Assembly: GCF_014656135.1 (NCBI RefSeq)
Contig: NZ_BNBV01000015.1
Location: forward strand, 1 to 64,000
Reading direction: 5' to 3'
DNA length: 64,000 nt
From: Streptomyces thermodiastaticus
GTDB lineage: Bacteria; Actinomycetota; Actinomycetes; Streptomycetales; Streptomycetaceae
The notes below the pieces were generated by a model. It made no database searches, was not told the origin of the DNA, and was given only the letters and a program-made list of their open reading frames with translations. Positions 1-9,453 of this stretch are shown here, in pieces. The position numbers and the translations under genes are program-made. The stretch's first letter is position 1, and each line of letters opens with the position of its first letter.

Positions 1-7
1 GGCGGCC

Positions 8-943
8 GTGGTGCCCGCGCAGACGGTGGCGGCCGAGCCACCGGTCGCCGGGGCGGGCGGTGCGGTGCCGCGGGAGACCGGTGTTCCCGGGGCCGGGGCG
101 GCCGGGGGCGCGGCCACACGGTCGCCGGCGCCGCCCGGCTCGCTCTCCCCGTCCCGGGCCTCGGACTTCATGCGCTGCCCGTTGCTGTACCGGTTCCGGG
201 TGATCGACCGGCTGCCGGAGAAGCCGAGCGAGGCGGCGACCCGCGGCACCCTGGTGCACGCCACCCTCGAACGCCTGTTTGACGCGCCGGCCGCGGAGCG
301 CACCGTGTCCCGGGCCAAGGCGCTGCTCCCGGACCAGTGGGACCGGCTGCGCCGCGAGCGCCCGGAACTGACGGAGCTGTTCGCCGACGATCCGGGCGGC
401 GAGCGGATGGCCCGATGGCTGGCCCAGGCGGAGCAGCTCGTGGAACGCTGGTTCGCGCTGGAGGATCCCACCCGGCTGGAACCCGCCGAGCGGGAGCTGT
501 TCGTCGAGGCGGAGCTGGAGTCGGGGCTCCGGCTGCGCGGCATCATCGACCGGGTGGACGTCGCGCCCACCGGCGAGGTGCGGATCGTCGACTACAAGAC
601 GGGCAGGGCGCCCCGGCCCGAGTACGCCGACGAGGCGCTGTTCCAGATGACGTTCTACGCCCTGGTGGTGTGGCGGCTGAAGGGGATCGTCCCGCGCCGT
701 CTGCAACTGGTGTACCTGGGCAGCGGTGATGTGCTCACCTACGACCCGGTGCCGGCCGATCTGCGGCGGGTGGAGCGCAAGCTGCTGGCGCTGTGGGACG
801 CGATCCGGCAGGCGACCGAGACCGGTGACTGGCGGCCGCGGCCGACCCGGCTGTGCGGCTGGTGCGATCACCAGGCGCACTGCCCGGAGTTCGGCGGCAC
901 TCCCCCGCCCTACCCGCTGCCGGTGACCCGGACCGGCCCGTAG
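8..943 (+). CDS. RecB/Cas4-like PD-(D/E)XK nuclease with Fe-S cluster cysteines
   Basis: Predicted single-strand DNA exonuclease of the PD-(D/E)XK superfamily, acting in DNA repair in the cytoplasm. The active-site core is visible: Asp181 and Asp184 in IIDRVD, then Asp195-Tyr-Lys197 in the VDYKTG strand. Cys57 (FMRCPL) together with Cys283, Cys286 and Cys292 (CGWC-x5-C) matches the 4Fe-4S arrangement of AddB and Cas4 nucleases. The first 45 or so residues are Ala/Pro/Gly rich and probably disordered. The frame is open to the window edge, so the true start may lie upstream; the GTG used here is only the first available. Upstream neighbours are not visible. The nuclease call is firm; the biological pathway is not shown by the sequence. 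Confidence 0.8.
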   Translation: MVPAQTVAAEPPVAGAGGAVPRETGVPGAGAAGGAATRSPAPPGSLSPSRASDFMRCPLLYRFRVIDRLPEKPSEAATRGTLVHATLERLFDAPAAERTVSRAKALLPDQWDRLRRERPELTELFADDPGGERMARWLAQAEQLVERWFALEDPTRLEPAERELFVEAELESGLRLRGIIDRVDVAPTGEVRIVDYKTGRAPRPEYADEALFQMTFYALVVWRLKGIVPRRLQLVYLGSGDVLTYDPVPADLRRVERKLLALWDAIRQATETGDWRPRPTRLCGWCDHQAHCPEFGGTPPPYPLPVTRTGP

Positions 944-1009
944 CGGCCGGGCGGCCCAGGGCAGAATGGGGCCGGACCGGTTCTCAAGGCCCCACCGAAG
1001 GAGACTCAC

Positions 1010-1681
1010 GTGGCCATCCGCGTCCTGCTGGTCGACGACCAGCCGCTGCTGCGCACCGGGTTCCGGATGATTCTGGAGGCGGAAGGGGACATCGCGGTCG
1101 TGGGCGAGGCCGGAGACGGCCTGCAGGCTCTCGACCAGGTGCGTGCCCTGCAGCCCGATGTGGTGCTGATGGACATCCGCATGCCGCGGATGGACGGCGT
1201 GGAGGCGACCCGGCAGATCACCGGGCCCGGACGGGACGGTCCGGCGAAGGTGCTGGTGCTGACGACGTTCGACCTCGACGAGTACGTGGTGGAGGCGCTG
1301 CGGGCGGGCGCGAGCGGTTTCCTGCTCAAGGACGCTCCGGCGGCCGAGCTGGTGCAGGCGATCCGCGTGGTGGCGGCCGGCGAGGCGATGCTGGCGCCCA
1401 GCGTCACACGGCGGCTGCTGGACAAGTACGCCGTCCATCTGCCGCTGAACGAGGAGCCGGTGCCGGACACGCTCAGCACGCTCACCGAGCGCGAGGTGGA
1501 GGTGCTGAAGCTGGTGGCGCGCGGGCTGTCGAACGCGGAGATCGCCGCGGATCTGTTCGTCAGCGAGACAACGGTGAAGACCCATGTCGGGCATGTGCTG
1601 ACCAAGCTGGGGCTGCGCGACCGCGTGCAGGCGGCGGTGTACGCCTACGAGAGCGGTCTGGTGCGGCCCGGCGCACAGTAG
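1010..1681 (+). CDS. NarL/LuxR-family response regulator
   Basis: Two-component response regulator of 223 residues. The receiver domain occupies about residues 1-120, with acidic Asp9/Asp10, phospho-acceptor Asp55 (VVLMD) and the conserved Lys in GFLLKDAP. The C-terminal LuxR-type helix-turn-helix spans roughly residues 155-218, with TEREVEVLKLVARG and ETTVKTHVGHVL. The GTG start follows a GAAGGAG ribosome site with a 6-base gap. No histidine kinase is adjacent in the window, so it is an orphan here and its signal is unknown. It is separated from the converging lipoprotein gene by a strong hairpin terminator. DNA targets cannot be inferred. Confidence 0.9.
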   Translation: MAIRVLLVDDQPLLRTGFRMILEAEGDIAVVGEAGDGLQALDQVRALQPDVVLMDIRMPRMDGVEATRQITGPGRDGPAKVLVLTTFDLDEYVVEALRAGASGFLLKDAPAAELVQAIRVVAAGEAMLAPSVTRRLLDKYAVHLPLNEEPVPDTLSTLTEREVEVLKLVARGLSNAEIAADLFVSETTVKTHVGHVLTKLGLRDRVQAAVYAYESGLVRPGAQ

Positions 1682-1711
1682 ACCGCGCCGGCCGGACGCC
1701 GTGTGATCGAC

Positions 1712-1750
1712 GGGGGCGCCCCTCCCGGGTCCACCGGGAGGGGCGCCCCC
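1712..1750. terminator. Bidirectional hairpin terminator
   Basis: A perfect 17-bp inverted repeat (1712-1728 with 1734-1750) and a 5-base loop lie between the converging response regulator and the peptide-binding lipoprotein. No T-run follows, as is usual in Streptomyces. Confidence 0.8.
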
Positions 1751-1780
1751 GTGTGCGGTCCGTGCGTGGCCGGCGGACCG

Positions 1781-3385
1781 TCAGCCGCTCACGCCCCGGC
1801 CCAGCTCCCACAGTTGCAGCGCGGAGGTGGAGTTGAGGGTGTAGGCGGTACCGGTGATGTCGTCGCGGGCGGCGACGTACTGCTTGCCCTGCCACAGCGG
1901 CAGCACCGGAACGTCGTCGGCGACGATGTCCTGGATCTTGGTCAGGCTGGGAGACGCGGACAGCCGGTTGGCCTCGCGGCGGGACTGCGGGATCAGCTGG
2001 TCGCGGATCTCGTCGTTGCTGTACGGCGTGCTGAGGAAGTTGTCCTTGTCGAGGAACGGCGCCAGGAAGTTGTCGGCGTCGGAGAAGTCCGGGAACCAGC
2101 CCATGCCGTAGACGTCGTACTCGCCCTTCTGCTGGGCGGGGCGGAACTCCGTCCAGGGCGTGCCCTGGATGCTGACGTCGAACAGCCCACTGGAGGTCAG
2201 CTGCTGCTTCAGGACCTCGAACTCCCGCTGCATGGCGGTGCCGTAGTGGTCGGTGGTGTAGTGCAGGGTCAGCTTCACCGGGGTGGTGATGCCGGCGCTC
2301 TCCAGCAGCGCCTTGGCCTTGGAGACGCTCGGGTCGCCGTACCTGTTGAAGAAGGAGTTGGAGTGACCGGTGATGGTCGCCGGCACGAGCGAGTAGAGCG
2401 GTTCGGCCTGGGTGCCGTAGACCTTGGAGACCAGTTCGTTGCGGTTGACGAGCTGGGCCATGGCCTGGCGGACGGCCTTGTTCTTCACCGTCGGGGCGTC
2501 GGTGTTGAAGGCCAGGTAGCGGATCTCCAGGCCGGGGCTCTCGACGAGGTCGACGGGGCCGTCGTCGGCGTTGGACAGCTTCTGGATCTGTTCCGGCGTC
2601 ATGGTCCGGGTCATCAGGTCGATGTCGCCCTTGTCCAGGGCGGCCCCCATGGCGTCGGCGTCGGCGAAGGAGCGGATCTCCACCTTGTCGTTGTTCACCT
2701 TCAACGAGCCCTTGTAGTGGGGGTTCTTGGTGAACACGGCCCGGACCAGCTCGTTGTTCTCGACCTCCGGCTTCATGGTGTAGGGGCCGGAGCCGTCCAC
2801 CTGGAAGCCGGTGCGCAGCTTGTCCTTGGGGTAGATCTTCGGGTTGACGATGCCCGCGACCGGTGTCGACAGCTTGTACGGGAAGGTGGCGTCGGCGGTG
2901 TTGAGGTGGAAAACGACCTCGCGGTCGCCCTGGGTCTCCACGGTGTCGATGGTGGAGAGCAGTCCGGCCACGCCGCTGTCGGCCTTGATGCTGCGGGCGC
3001 GGTCGATGGAGTACTTCACGTCGGCCGCGGTGACGGGGTCGCCGTTGGCGAAGGTCAGCCCCTTGCGCAGGGTGCAGGCGTAGCGCTCGTTGCCGCTGTC
3101 GGTGAAGCGGCACTGCTCGGCCGCCTCCGGTATGGGGTCGCCGTCGCCCTTCGGCATGATCATCAGGGTCTGCACGGTCTGGCGCAGGATGTTCCAGAGG
3201 CCGACGTCATAGGCGTAGGCGGGGTCGAGGGGTGCGGGGGCCGCCTTGGAGGCGGTGAACCGGTCCGTGGTGCCGACGACGATCGGGTCGGCCCCGTCGT
3301 CTCCGCTCCCGGAACCGCCGCATGCGGCGAGCACCGGCGCGAGCAGGCCGACCACAGCCGGCAGCACCAAAGTCTTGCGGTTCAT
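1781..3385 (-). CDS. ABC transporter substrate-binding lipoprotein (family 5, peptide type)
   Basis: Extracellular solute-binding protein of the SBP_bac_5 (peptide/oligopeptide) family, 534 residues. The start ATG at 3385 has a GGAGA ribosome site and gives a lipoprotein signal peptide with lipobox VLAAC and lipidated Cys22, so the protein is anchored on the outer face of the membrane. Family marks include the early TLRKGLTFANGDPVTAADV segment and the mid-protein RQAMAQLVNRNELV segment. No permease or ATPase genes are adjacent, so it is an orphan binding protein that would have to share a transporter or act as a sensor or scavenger. The reading frame extends 49 codons further upstream, but those codons lack signal-peptide character. 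Ligand unknown. Confidence 0.88.
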   Translation of the reverse strand: MNRKTLVLPAVVGLLAPVLAACGGSGSGDDGADPIVVGTTDRFTASKAAPAPLDPAYAYDVGLWNILRQTVQTLMIMPKGDGDPIPEAAEQCRFTDSGNERYACTLRKGLTFANGDPVTAADVKYSIDRARSIKADSGVAGLLSTIDTVETQGDREVVFHLNTADATFPYKLSTPVAGIVNPKIYPKDKLRTGFQVDGSGPYTMKPEVENNELVRAVFTKNPHYKGSLKVNNDKVEIRSFADADAMGAALDKGDIDLMTRTMTPEQIQKLSNADDGPVDLVESPGLEIRYLAFNTDAPTVKNKAVRQAMAQLVNRNELVSKVYGTQAEPLYSLVPATITGHSNSFFNRYGDPSVSKAKALLESAGITTPVKLTLHYTTDHYGTAMQREFEVLKQQLTSSGLFDVSIQGTPWTEFRPAQQKGEYDVYGMGWFPDFSDADNFLAPFLDKDNFLSTPYSNDEIRDQLIPQSRREANRLSASPSLTKIQDIVADDVPVLPLWQGKQYVAARDDITGTAYTLNSTSALQLWELGRGVSG

Positions 3386-3858
3386 GCGCGATTGTCTCCA
3401 AGGCTGTCGTGTCCGTGAGCCCGGCGCGCTGGGGTGGTGCGGGCCGGGCACGGGTGGGGGGCGTTGTTCTCCCGACGAGATTAGTCCGCGCCCGTCGCGC
3501 CCCTGACAGGCACCGGAGTTGTGCGCCATCACACAGCGGAATCAGGCGTGGACGCACGGAAAATGTGCCACTGGAATATATTCGTGCAGCATCTCACCAA
3601 CCGGGACACAAGGGCGGGCCGGCGACTTAGGCCGACGGGACGTTCGTACGCTCCGGTAGGTGCCCGGCCGACCGGAGGAGTGTCGAACGTCACATCATCA
3701 ACGAGGGTGGTGCGTACAGGAATTGCGCAGCCGTGCGCGACCGGGGCGTACGGGTGCGAACCGGTGGGGACCGGCGGCCCGAGGCGGCTGAGGCGCACCG
3801 TGGCCGCCCGTGAGGCCCCGTGGCCGGCCGGGCATGCGCTGGCTGAGGGGGCCGGGGC
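3386..3858. other. 473-bp non-coding interval
   Basis: This gap between the lipoprotein start and the HAD phosphatase stop holds the promoter candidate above and an AT-rich patch near 3570-3600. The open frames here have no recognisable protein features or convincing ribosome sites, so no gene is called. Confidence 0.5.
3478..3508 (-). promoter_or_regulatory. Candidate promoter of the binding lipoprotein
   Basis: Reading the minus strand, TGTCAG (3503-3508) and TAATCT (3478-3483) are separated by 19 bases, about 85 bases upstream of the lipoprotein start. The -10 box is good, the spacing is slightly long. Confidence 0.4.
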
Positions 3859-4608
3859 TCAGTTGGGGCAGGCCATCAGGCGGTGCAGGAACGGCAGGTC
3901 GACCTCTTCGAGGGAGGTGACGACGGTGCGCCGCGGGGCCGGCGGGATCGGGGCGACGGAGGGCACGGCGACAACCCGGCAGCCCGCGGCCTCGGCGGCG
4001 GCGACTCCGGTGGCGGTGTCCTCGACGACCGCGCACCGGGCGGGGTCCACACCCAGCCGGGAGGCGGCCAGCAGATAGGGGTCGGGGTGCGGCTTGGTGC
4101 GGGCCACCTCGTCGCCCGCGACCGACAGGGCGAAGTGCTGCGGGCCGATCGCGGCGAGCACCCGGTCGATGATGCGCCGGTGGGAGGCGGAGACCAGCGC
4201 GGTGGGGACGCGGTGCGCGGACAGCTCCGCCAGCAGGCGCGCGGCACCGGGCATGAGCGGCACGGCGTGGTCGATGCGGTCCTCGAAGCCCTGGTTGAGC
4301 AGGTCCGTCAGCTCGGCGAGGCTGACGGAGGCCCCGGTGGCCTCCAGCAGGAAGCCGGCGCTGCGGCTCATCGGGCCGCCGACGACCACGTGTCTCCAGG
4401 ACTCGTCGAGGGTGTGGCCGAGCGCGGCGAACACCTCGACCTCCACGTCCCACCAGAACCCTTCGGTGTCCACCAGGGTGCCGTCCATGTCGAGGAGCAC
4501 GGCCTGCAGACCGGATCCGTCGGCCGATGGGGTCGTGGCCCGCGTCGTCGCACGCGTGGAGCCGGCGGACTGGGACTGGGTGCCGAGCGCAGGGACCGTG
4601 CTGGTCAT
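3859..4608 (-). CDS. HAD-family phosphatase, beta-phosphoglucomutase type
   Basis: Haloacid-dehalogenase superfamily hydrolase, subfamily IA, 249 residues. Motif I is LLDMDGTLVDTE with nucleophile Asp40 and acid/base Asp42. The helical cap follows, then motif II (ALVSASH), the motif III Lys (ARTKPHPDPYLLA) and the motif IV acid pair (VVEDTATGVAAA). Such enzymes dephosphorylate small sugar or nucleotide phosphates; the substrate is not visible. The first 34 residues are a Thr/Ser/Ala-rich extension not usual in the family, but an AGGAGG ribosome site sits well placed before this ATG. It follows metH on the same strand across a strong hairpin, so it may be expressed separately. Confidence 0.87.
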   Translation of the reverse strand: MTSTVPALGTQSQSAGSTRATTRATTPSADGSGLQAVLLDMDGTLVDTEGFWWDVEVEVFAALGHTLDESWRHVVVGGPMSRSAGFLLEATGASVSLAELTDLLNQGFEDRIDHAVPLMPGAARLLAELSAHRVPTALVSASHRRIIDRVLAAIGPQHFALSVAGDEVARTKPHPDPYLLAASRLGVDPARCAVVEDTATGVAAAEAAGCRVVAVPSVAPIPPAPRRTVVTSLEEVDLPFLHRLMACPN

Positions 4609-4634
4609 CCGGGCGTACCTCCTCCAGGGACGAC

Positions 4635-4664
4635 CAGGCCGGTTCCCACGGGGGAACCGGCCTG
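4635..4664 (-). terminator. Hairpin between metH and the HAD gene
   Basis: A perfect 13-bp stem (4635-4647 with 4652-4664) and 4-base loop lie downstream of metH, only 27 bases before the HAD start codon. Probably the metH terminator; it could also lower read-through into the HAD gene. Confidence 0.65.
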
Positions 4665-4784
4665 AGGGGGACCGACCAGTTTACGACGCCGGCGCCGCGA
4701 ACGCCTCATCACGGCCGCGCGGCACCCCGGCCGAGCGCCCGGCGCCCGCGTCCCCGCAGGGCCCCGGGCGGCCGGGGCACCGGG

Positions 4785-7700
4785 TCACCGGGCGTTGAAG
4801 TACTTCGCCTCCGGGTGGTGGACGACGATGGCGTCGGTGGACTGCTCGGGGTGCAGCTGGAACTCCTCGGAGAGGTGGACGCCGATGCGCTCGGGCTCCA
4901 GCAGGGCGGCGATCTTGGCGCGGTCCTCCAGGTCGGGGCAGGCCCCGTAGCCGAGCGAGAAGCGGGCACCGCGGTACTTCAGCTCGAACATGCCCTGGAT
5001 CTCGTCGGGGTCCTCCCCGGCGAAGCCCAGCTCGGCGCGGACCCGTGCGTGCCAGTACTCGGCCAGGGCCTCCGCCAGCTGCACCGACAGACCGTGCAGC
5101 TCCAGATACTCGCGGTAGGAGTCGGAGGCGAACAGCCGGGCCGTCTCCTCGCCGATGCGCGAGCCGACGGTGACCACCTGGAAGCCGACCACGTCGGTCT
5201 CCCCGGACTCCTCCGGGCGGAAGAAGTCGGCCAGGCACAGCCGGCGGCCGCGGCGCTGGCGCGGGAAGGTGAACCGGGTGCGTTCGTTGCCCTGCTCGTC
5301 CAGGACGATCAGGTCGTCGTCCTTGGACACGCACGGGAAGTAGCCGTAGACCACGGCCGCCTGCAGCAGGTTGTCGGTCTGCAGCCGGTCGAGCAGGCCG
5401 CGCAGCCGGGGCCGGCCCTCGGTCTCGACCAGTTCCTCGTAGCTCGGCCCCTCGCCCGTGCGGGCCTGCTTCAGCCCCCACTGGCCCTTGAACAGGGCGC
5501 CCTCGTCGAGCCAGGACGCGTAGTCCTTCAGCGGGATGCCCTTGATCACGCGGGTGCCCCAGAACGGCGGGGTGGGCACCGGGTTGTCGGTGGCCACATC
5601 GGAGCGGACGTGCCCCTCCTCCGGCCGGGTGTCCTCCACCACGGACGCGGAGGCGCGCACCCGGCGCGGGCGCAGCTCGGGCAGCTTCGCCCCGGGCACG
5701 CCCCGCTTGACGCCGATCAGGGCGTCCATCAGGCGCAGCCCTTCGAAGGCGTCGCGGGCGTAGCGGACCTCGCCCTCGTACAGCTCGTGCAGGTCCTGCT
5801 CGACGTAGGCCCGGGTCAGGGCGGCGCCGCCGAGGATGACCGGATAGCGGGCGGCCAGACCGCGGGCGTTGAGCTCCTCGAGGTTCTCCTTCATGACCAC
5901 GGTGGACTTCACCAGCAGCCCGGACATGCCGATCACGTCGGCGTTGTGCTCCTCGGCGGCCTCCAGGATCGCCGAGACCGGCTGCTTGATGCCGAGGTTG
6001 ACCACGGTGTAGCCGTTGTTGGACAGGATGATGTCCACGAGGTTCTTGCCGATGTCGTGCACGTCGCCGCGGACCGTGGCCAGCACGATGGTGCCCTTGC
6101 CGGCCTCGTCGGTCTTCTCCATGTGCGGTTCGAGGTGGGCCACGGCGGCCTTCATCACCTCGGCGGACTGCAGCACGAACGGCAGCTGCATCTGCCCGGA
6201 GCCGAACAGGTCGCCGACGACCTTCATGCCGTCCAGCAGGGTGTCGTTGACGATGTCCAGGGCGGGGCGGTCGCGCAGCGCCTCGTCGAGGTCGGCCTCC
6301 AGGCCGTTGCGCTCGCCGTCGATGATGCGCCGCTTGAGGCGTTCCTCCAGCGGCAGCGCGGCCAGCTCCTCGGCCTTGGACGCCTTCAGCGACGTGGCGG
6401 TGGCGCCCTCGAACAGCTCCATGAGCTTCTGCAGCGGGTCGTAGCCGGGGCGCCGGCGGTCGTAGATCAGGTCCAGGGCGGTGGCCACCTGCTCCTCGTC
6501 GAAGCGGGCGATCGGCAGGATCTTGCTGGCGTGGACGATCGCGGAGTCCAGCCCGGCCTTGACGCACTCGTCGAGGAAGACGGAGTTCAGCAGGATCCGG
6601 GCGGCCGGGTTGAGGCCGAAGGAGATGTTGGACAGACCGAGGGTGGTCTGCACGTCGGGGTGCCGCCGCTTCAGCTCGCGGATGGCCTCGATGGTGGCCA
6701 TGCCGTCCTTGCGGGACTCCTCCTGGCCGGTGCAGATGGTGAAGGTGAGGCAGTCGACGAGGATGTCCTCCTTGCGGATGCCCCAGGTTCCGGTCAGGTC
6801 GGCGATGAGCCGCTCGGCGACCTCGACCTTCCGTTCGGCGGTGCGGGCCTGCCCCTCCTCGTCGATGGTCAGCGCGATCAGCGCGGCACCGTGCTCCTTG
6901 GCCAGGGCCGTCACCTTGGCGAAGCGCGACTCGGGGCCGTCGCCGTCCTCGTAGTTCACCGAGTTGATCACCGCGCGGCCGCCCAGCTTCTCCAGGCCGG
7001 CCCGGATCACGTCCACCTCGGTGGAGTCCAGGACGATCGGCAGCGTGGAGGCGGTGGCGAACCGGCCGGCCAGCTCCGTCATGTCGGCGACGCCGTCCCG
7101 GCCGACGTAGTCCACGCACAGGTCCAGCATGTGCGCGCCCTCGCGGATCTGCTCCCGGGCCATCTCCACGCAGTCGTCCCAGCGGCCCTCGAGCATGGCC
7201 TCGCGGAACTTCTTCGAGCCGTTGGCGTTGGTGCGCTCGCCGATGGCCAGGTAGGAGGTGTCCTGGCGGAACGGCACCGTCTGGTAGAGCGAGGCCGCGC
7301 CCGGCTCGGGACGCGGGTCGCGCTCCGGCGGGGTGACGCCCCGCACCCGCTCCACGACCTGCCGCAGGTGTTCGGGGGTGGTGCCGCAGCAGCCGCCGAC
7401 CAGCGACAGGCCGTACTCGCGGACGAAGGTCTCCTGGGCGTCCGCAAGGCCTTCGGGGCCGAGCGGGAAGTGGGCGCCGTCCTTGGTGAGCACCGGCAAG
7501 CCGGCGTTCGGCATGCACAGCAGCGGGATGCGGGAGTGGCGGGCGAGGTAGCGCAGGTGCTCGCTCATCTCCGCGGGGCCGGTGGAGCAGTTCAGGCCTA
7601 TGAGGTCGATGCCCAGCGGCTCCAGCGCGGTCAGGGCCGCACCGATCTCCGAGCCGAGCAGCATGGTGCCGGTGGTCTCGAACGCCATCGAGCACAGCAG

Positions 7701-8300
7701 GGGCACCTCGACGCCGGTTGCCTCCATGGCACGCCGGGCGCCGAGCACCGAGGCCTTGGTCTGCAGCAGGTCCTGCGTGGTCTCCACGATCAGCGCGTCC
7801 ACGCCGCCGGCGAGCAGGCCCTCGGCGTTGGCCTGGTAGCCGTCGCGGATCGTGGTGTAGCCGACGTGGCCGAGGGTGGGCAGCTTGGTGCCGGGGCCCA
7901 TGGAGCCGAGCACCCAGCGGACGCGGCCGTCGCGGGCGGTGTACTCGTCGGCCACCTCGCGCGCTATGCGGGCGCCGGCCAGGGACAGCTCGTGCACCCG
8001 GTGCGAGATCTCGTACTCGGCGGTGGCGGTGTGGTTGGCGCCGAAGGTGTTGGTCTCGACGCAGTCCACGCCCGCCGCGAAGTACGCCTCGTGCACCGAA
8101 CGGACGATGTCCGGACGGGTGATGTTGAGGACCTCGTTGCAGCCCTCCAGCTGCTGGAAGTCCTCCAGGGTGGGCTCCTGGGCCTGGAGCATGGTGCCCA
8201 TCGCTCCGTCGGCGACCACCACGCGGGTGGCCAGTGCCTCGCGCAGGGCGGACACGCGGGTGCGGGCGTCGGGGACGGGGATGGACGGCAACGCGGCCAT
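4785..8300 (-). CDS. metH: Cobalamin-dependent methionine synthase
   Basis: Transfers the methyl group of 5-methyltetrahydrofolate to homocysteine through a cobalamin cofactor, giving methionine. Domains in order: homocysteine-binding domain (about 15-330, zinc site ending in GGCCGT), pterin-binding domain (about 360-620), cobalamin cap and B12 domain (about 650-880, with the B12-ligand motif DVHDIGKN), and the C-terminal S-adenosylmethionine reactivation domain (about 920-1171, with the RFSLGYGACPDLED segment). The length of 1171 residues is normal for the full four-module enzyme. The ATG at 8300 has an AGGGAG ribosome site; 43 further upstream codons lack support. It is transcribed divergently from gylR. 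No cobalamin riboswitch was recognised in its leader. Confidence 0.97.
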   Translation of the reverse strand: MAALPSIPVPDARTRVSALREALATRVVVADGAMGTMLQAQEPTLEDFQQLEGCNEVLNITRPDIVRSVHEAYFAAGVDCVETNTFGANHTATAEYEISHRVHELSLAGARIAREVADEYTARDGRVRWVLGSMGPGTKLPTLGHVGYTTIRDGYQANAEGLLAGGVDALIVETTQDLLQTKASVLGARRAMEATGVEVPLLCSMAFETTGTMLLGSEIGAALTALEPLGIDLIGLNCSTGPAEMSEHLRYLARHSRIPLLCMPNAGLPVLTKDGAHFPLGPEGLADAQETFVREYGLSLVGGCCGTTPEHLRQVVERVRGVTPPERDPRPEPGAASLYQTVPFRQDTSYLAIGERTNANGSKKFREAMLEGRWDDCVEMAREQIREGAHMLDLCVDYVGRDGVADMTELAGRFATASTLPIVLDSTEVDVIRAGLEKLGGRAVINSVNYEDGDGPESRFAKVTALAKEHGAALIALTIDEEGQARTAERKVEVAERLIADLTGTWGIRKEDILVDCLTFTICTGQEESRKDGMATIEAIRELKRRHPDVQTTLGLSNISFGLNPAARILLNSVFLDECVKAGLDSAIVHASKILPIARFDEEQVATALDLIYDRRRPGYDPLQKLMELFEGATATSLKASKAEELAALPLEERLKRRIIDGERNGLEADLDEALRDRPALDIVNDTLLDGMKVVGDLFGSGQMQLPFVLQSAEVMKAAVAHLEPHMEKTDEAGKGTIVLATVRGDVHDIGKNLVDIILSNNGYTVVNLGIKQPVSAILEAAEEHNADVIGMSGLLVKSTVVMKENLEELNARGLAARYPVILGGAALTRAYVEQDLHELYEGEVRYARDAFEGLRLMDALIGVKRGVPGAKLPELRPRRVRASASVVEDTRPEEGHVRSDVATDNPVPTPPFWGTRVIKGIPLKDYASWLDEGALFKGQWGLKQARTGEGPSYEELVETEGRPRLRGLLDRLQTDNLLQAAVVYGYFPCVSKDDDLIVLDEQGNERTRFTFPRQRRGRRLCLADFFRPEESGETDVVGFQVVTVGSRIGEETARLFASDSYREYLELHGLSVQLAEALAEYWHARVRAELGFAGEDPDEIQGMFELKYRGARFSLGYGACPDLEDRAKIAALLEPERIGVHLSEEFQLHPEQSTDAIVVHHPEAKYFNAR

Positions 8301-8652
8301 GAAGGGCTCCCTGGAGGTGCGACGGCTGTCGGCTTTGCGCCTTCCGCCCGAGCGCGGACAGCCCGTTCCGAGCCGCCCGCCGGCTTCCCGGGGGAGGGCG
8401 CACGCGGCCAGAGTAGCCGGGACCGGCACCCGATGGTCAGGGCGTCCATCACCCGGACGATGATGACAACCACGTCACCTGCGCGGACGCCCGCGAGAAA
8501 TCGGGTGACGCGACGGAACTCGGTCCAGCCATTGGCGATGAGTCGGCATGGACCGGTAGTGTTCGGCATTGCCGAACGGCGGTGGAGGCTCGACGGAGGA
8601 CGGCCCCACCCGCCGCTCGGTGACGGTCGAAGGGGACGGAGGCAGGACGGCG
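8301..8652. other. metH-gylR divergent intergenic region
   Basis: This 352-bp gap holds the metH leader and the gylR promoter and operator. The metH leader (about 8301-8450) is GC rich with several short inverted repeats but shows no B12 box or SAM or SAH riboswitch consensus that I recognise. A likely gylR promoter is TTGGCG (8532-8537) and TAGTGT (8557-8562), spaced by 19 bases. Confidence 0.5.
8561..8577. promoter_or_regulatory. GylR operator candidate 1 (gylR promoter)
   Basis: Perfect 17-base palindrome GTTCGGCATTGCCGAAC (8-bp arms around one central T) overlapping the end of the gylR -10 box and its expected transcription start. A 15/17 match lies upstream of glpF at 9764-9780, as expected for an autoregulated IclR-family repressor. 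Confidence 0.7.
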
Positions 8653-9417
8653 ATGGCACGGAACATCCAGTCGCTCGAGAGAGCGGCCGCGATGCTGCGC
8701 CTGCTCGCGGGTGGCGAGCGGCGGCTCGGTCTGTCGGACATCGCCTCGTCGCTGGGCCTGGCCAAGGGCACCGCCCACGGCATACTCCGCACCCTGCAGC
8801 AGGAGGGCTTCGTCGAGCAGGACGACGCCTCCGGCCGCTACCAGCTGGGCGCGGAGCTGCTGCGGCTGGGCACCACCTATCTCGACGTGCACGAGCTTCG
8901 GGCGCGCGCCCTGGTGTGGACGGACGACCTGGCCCGCTCCAGCGGGGAGAGCGTCTACGTGGGGGTGCTGCACCAGCAGGGGGTGCTGATCGTGCACCAC
9001 GTCTTCCGGCCGGACGACAGCCGGCAGGTGCTGGAGATCGGCGCCATGCAGCCGCTGCACTCCACGGCGCTGGGCAAGGTGCTGTCGGCGTACGACCCGG
9101 TCGCGCACAGCGAGGCCGTGGACAGCGAGCGCAAGGCGTTCACCGACCGCACGGTGTGCGCCCTGGAGGACTTCGAGCAGATCCTGGACCTGACCCGGGC
9201 CCGCGGCTATGCGGCCGACGTGGAGGAGACCTGGGAGGGGGTGGCGTCCATTGCCGCACCCATCCACGACCGGCGGCGGATGCCGGTCGGCGCGGTCGGC
9301 ATCACCGGCGCCGTGGAGCGGGTGTGCCGGGAGGGCGAGCTGCGCCCGGAGCTGATCGCGGCGGTGCGGGACTGCGCCCGCGCGGTCTCCCGGGACCTGG
9401 GCGCCGGGCGGTTCTGA
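8653..9417 (+). CDS. gylR: GylR, IclR-family repressor of the glycerol operon
   Basis: IclR-family regulator of glycerol catabolism, 254 residues. An N-terminal winged helix-turn-helix spans about residues 1-70 (LGLSDIASSLGLAKGTAHG), followed by the IclR effector-binding domain. The ATG at 8653 has a CGGAGG ribosome site and gives the N-terminus MARNIQSLERAAAMLR, which I remember from S. coelicolor GylR; a longer frame from 8569 overlaps the operator and is rejected. The gene directly precedes glpF-glpK-glpD. In Streptomyces GylR represses itself and the gyl operon and is relieved by glycerol 3-phosphate (known biology, not seen here). Confidence 0.95.
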   Translation: MARNIQSLERAAAMLRLLAGGERRLGLSDIASSLGLAKGTAHGILRTLQQEGFVEQDDASGRYQLGAELLRLGTTYLDVHELRARALVWTDDLARSSGESVYVGVLHQQGVLIVHHVFRPDDSRQVLEIGAMQPLHSTALGKVLSAYDPVAHSEAVDSERKAFTDRTVCALEDFEQILDLTRARGYAADVEETWEGVASIAAPIHDRRRMPVGAVGITGAVERVCREGELRPELIAAVRDCARAVSRDLGAGRF

Positions 9418-9453
9418 GCCGGGCCGCATCCAGGCGAGCGTGCGTCTCACCGA

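Noticed and set aside
3521-4078. 185-codon plus-strand frame upstream of the HAD gene end
   Set aside because: It overlaps the HAD phosphatase antisense and has no recognisable domain or convincing ribosome site.
8301-8450. Possible cobalamin, SAM or SAH riboswitch before metH
   Set aside because: Regulation by a riboswitch would be reasonable, but I could not match the leader to the B12 box or to SAM/SAH consensus; short inverted repeats alone are not enough.
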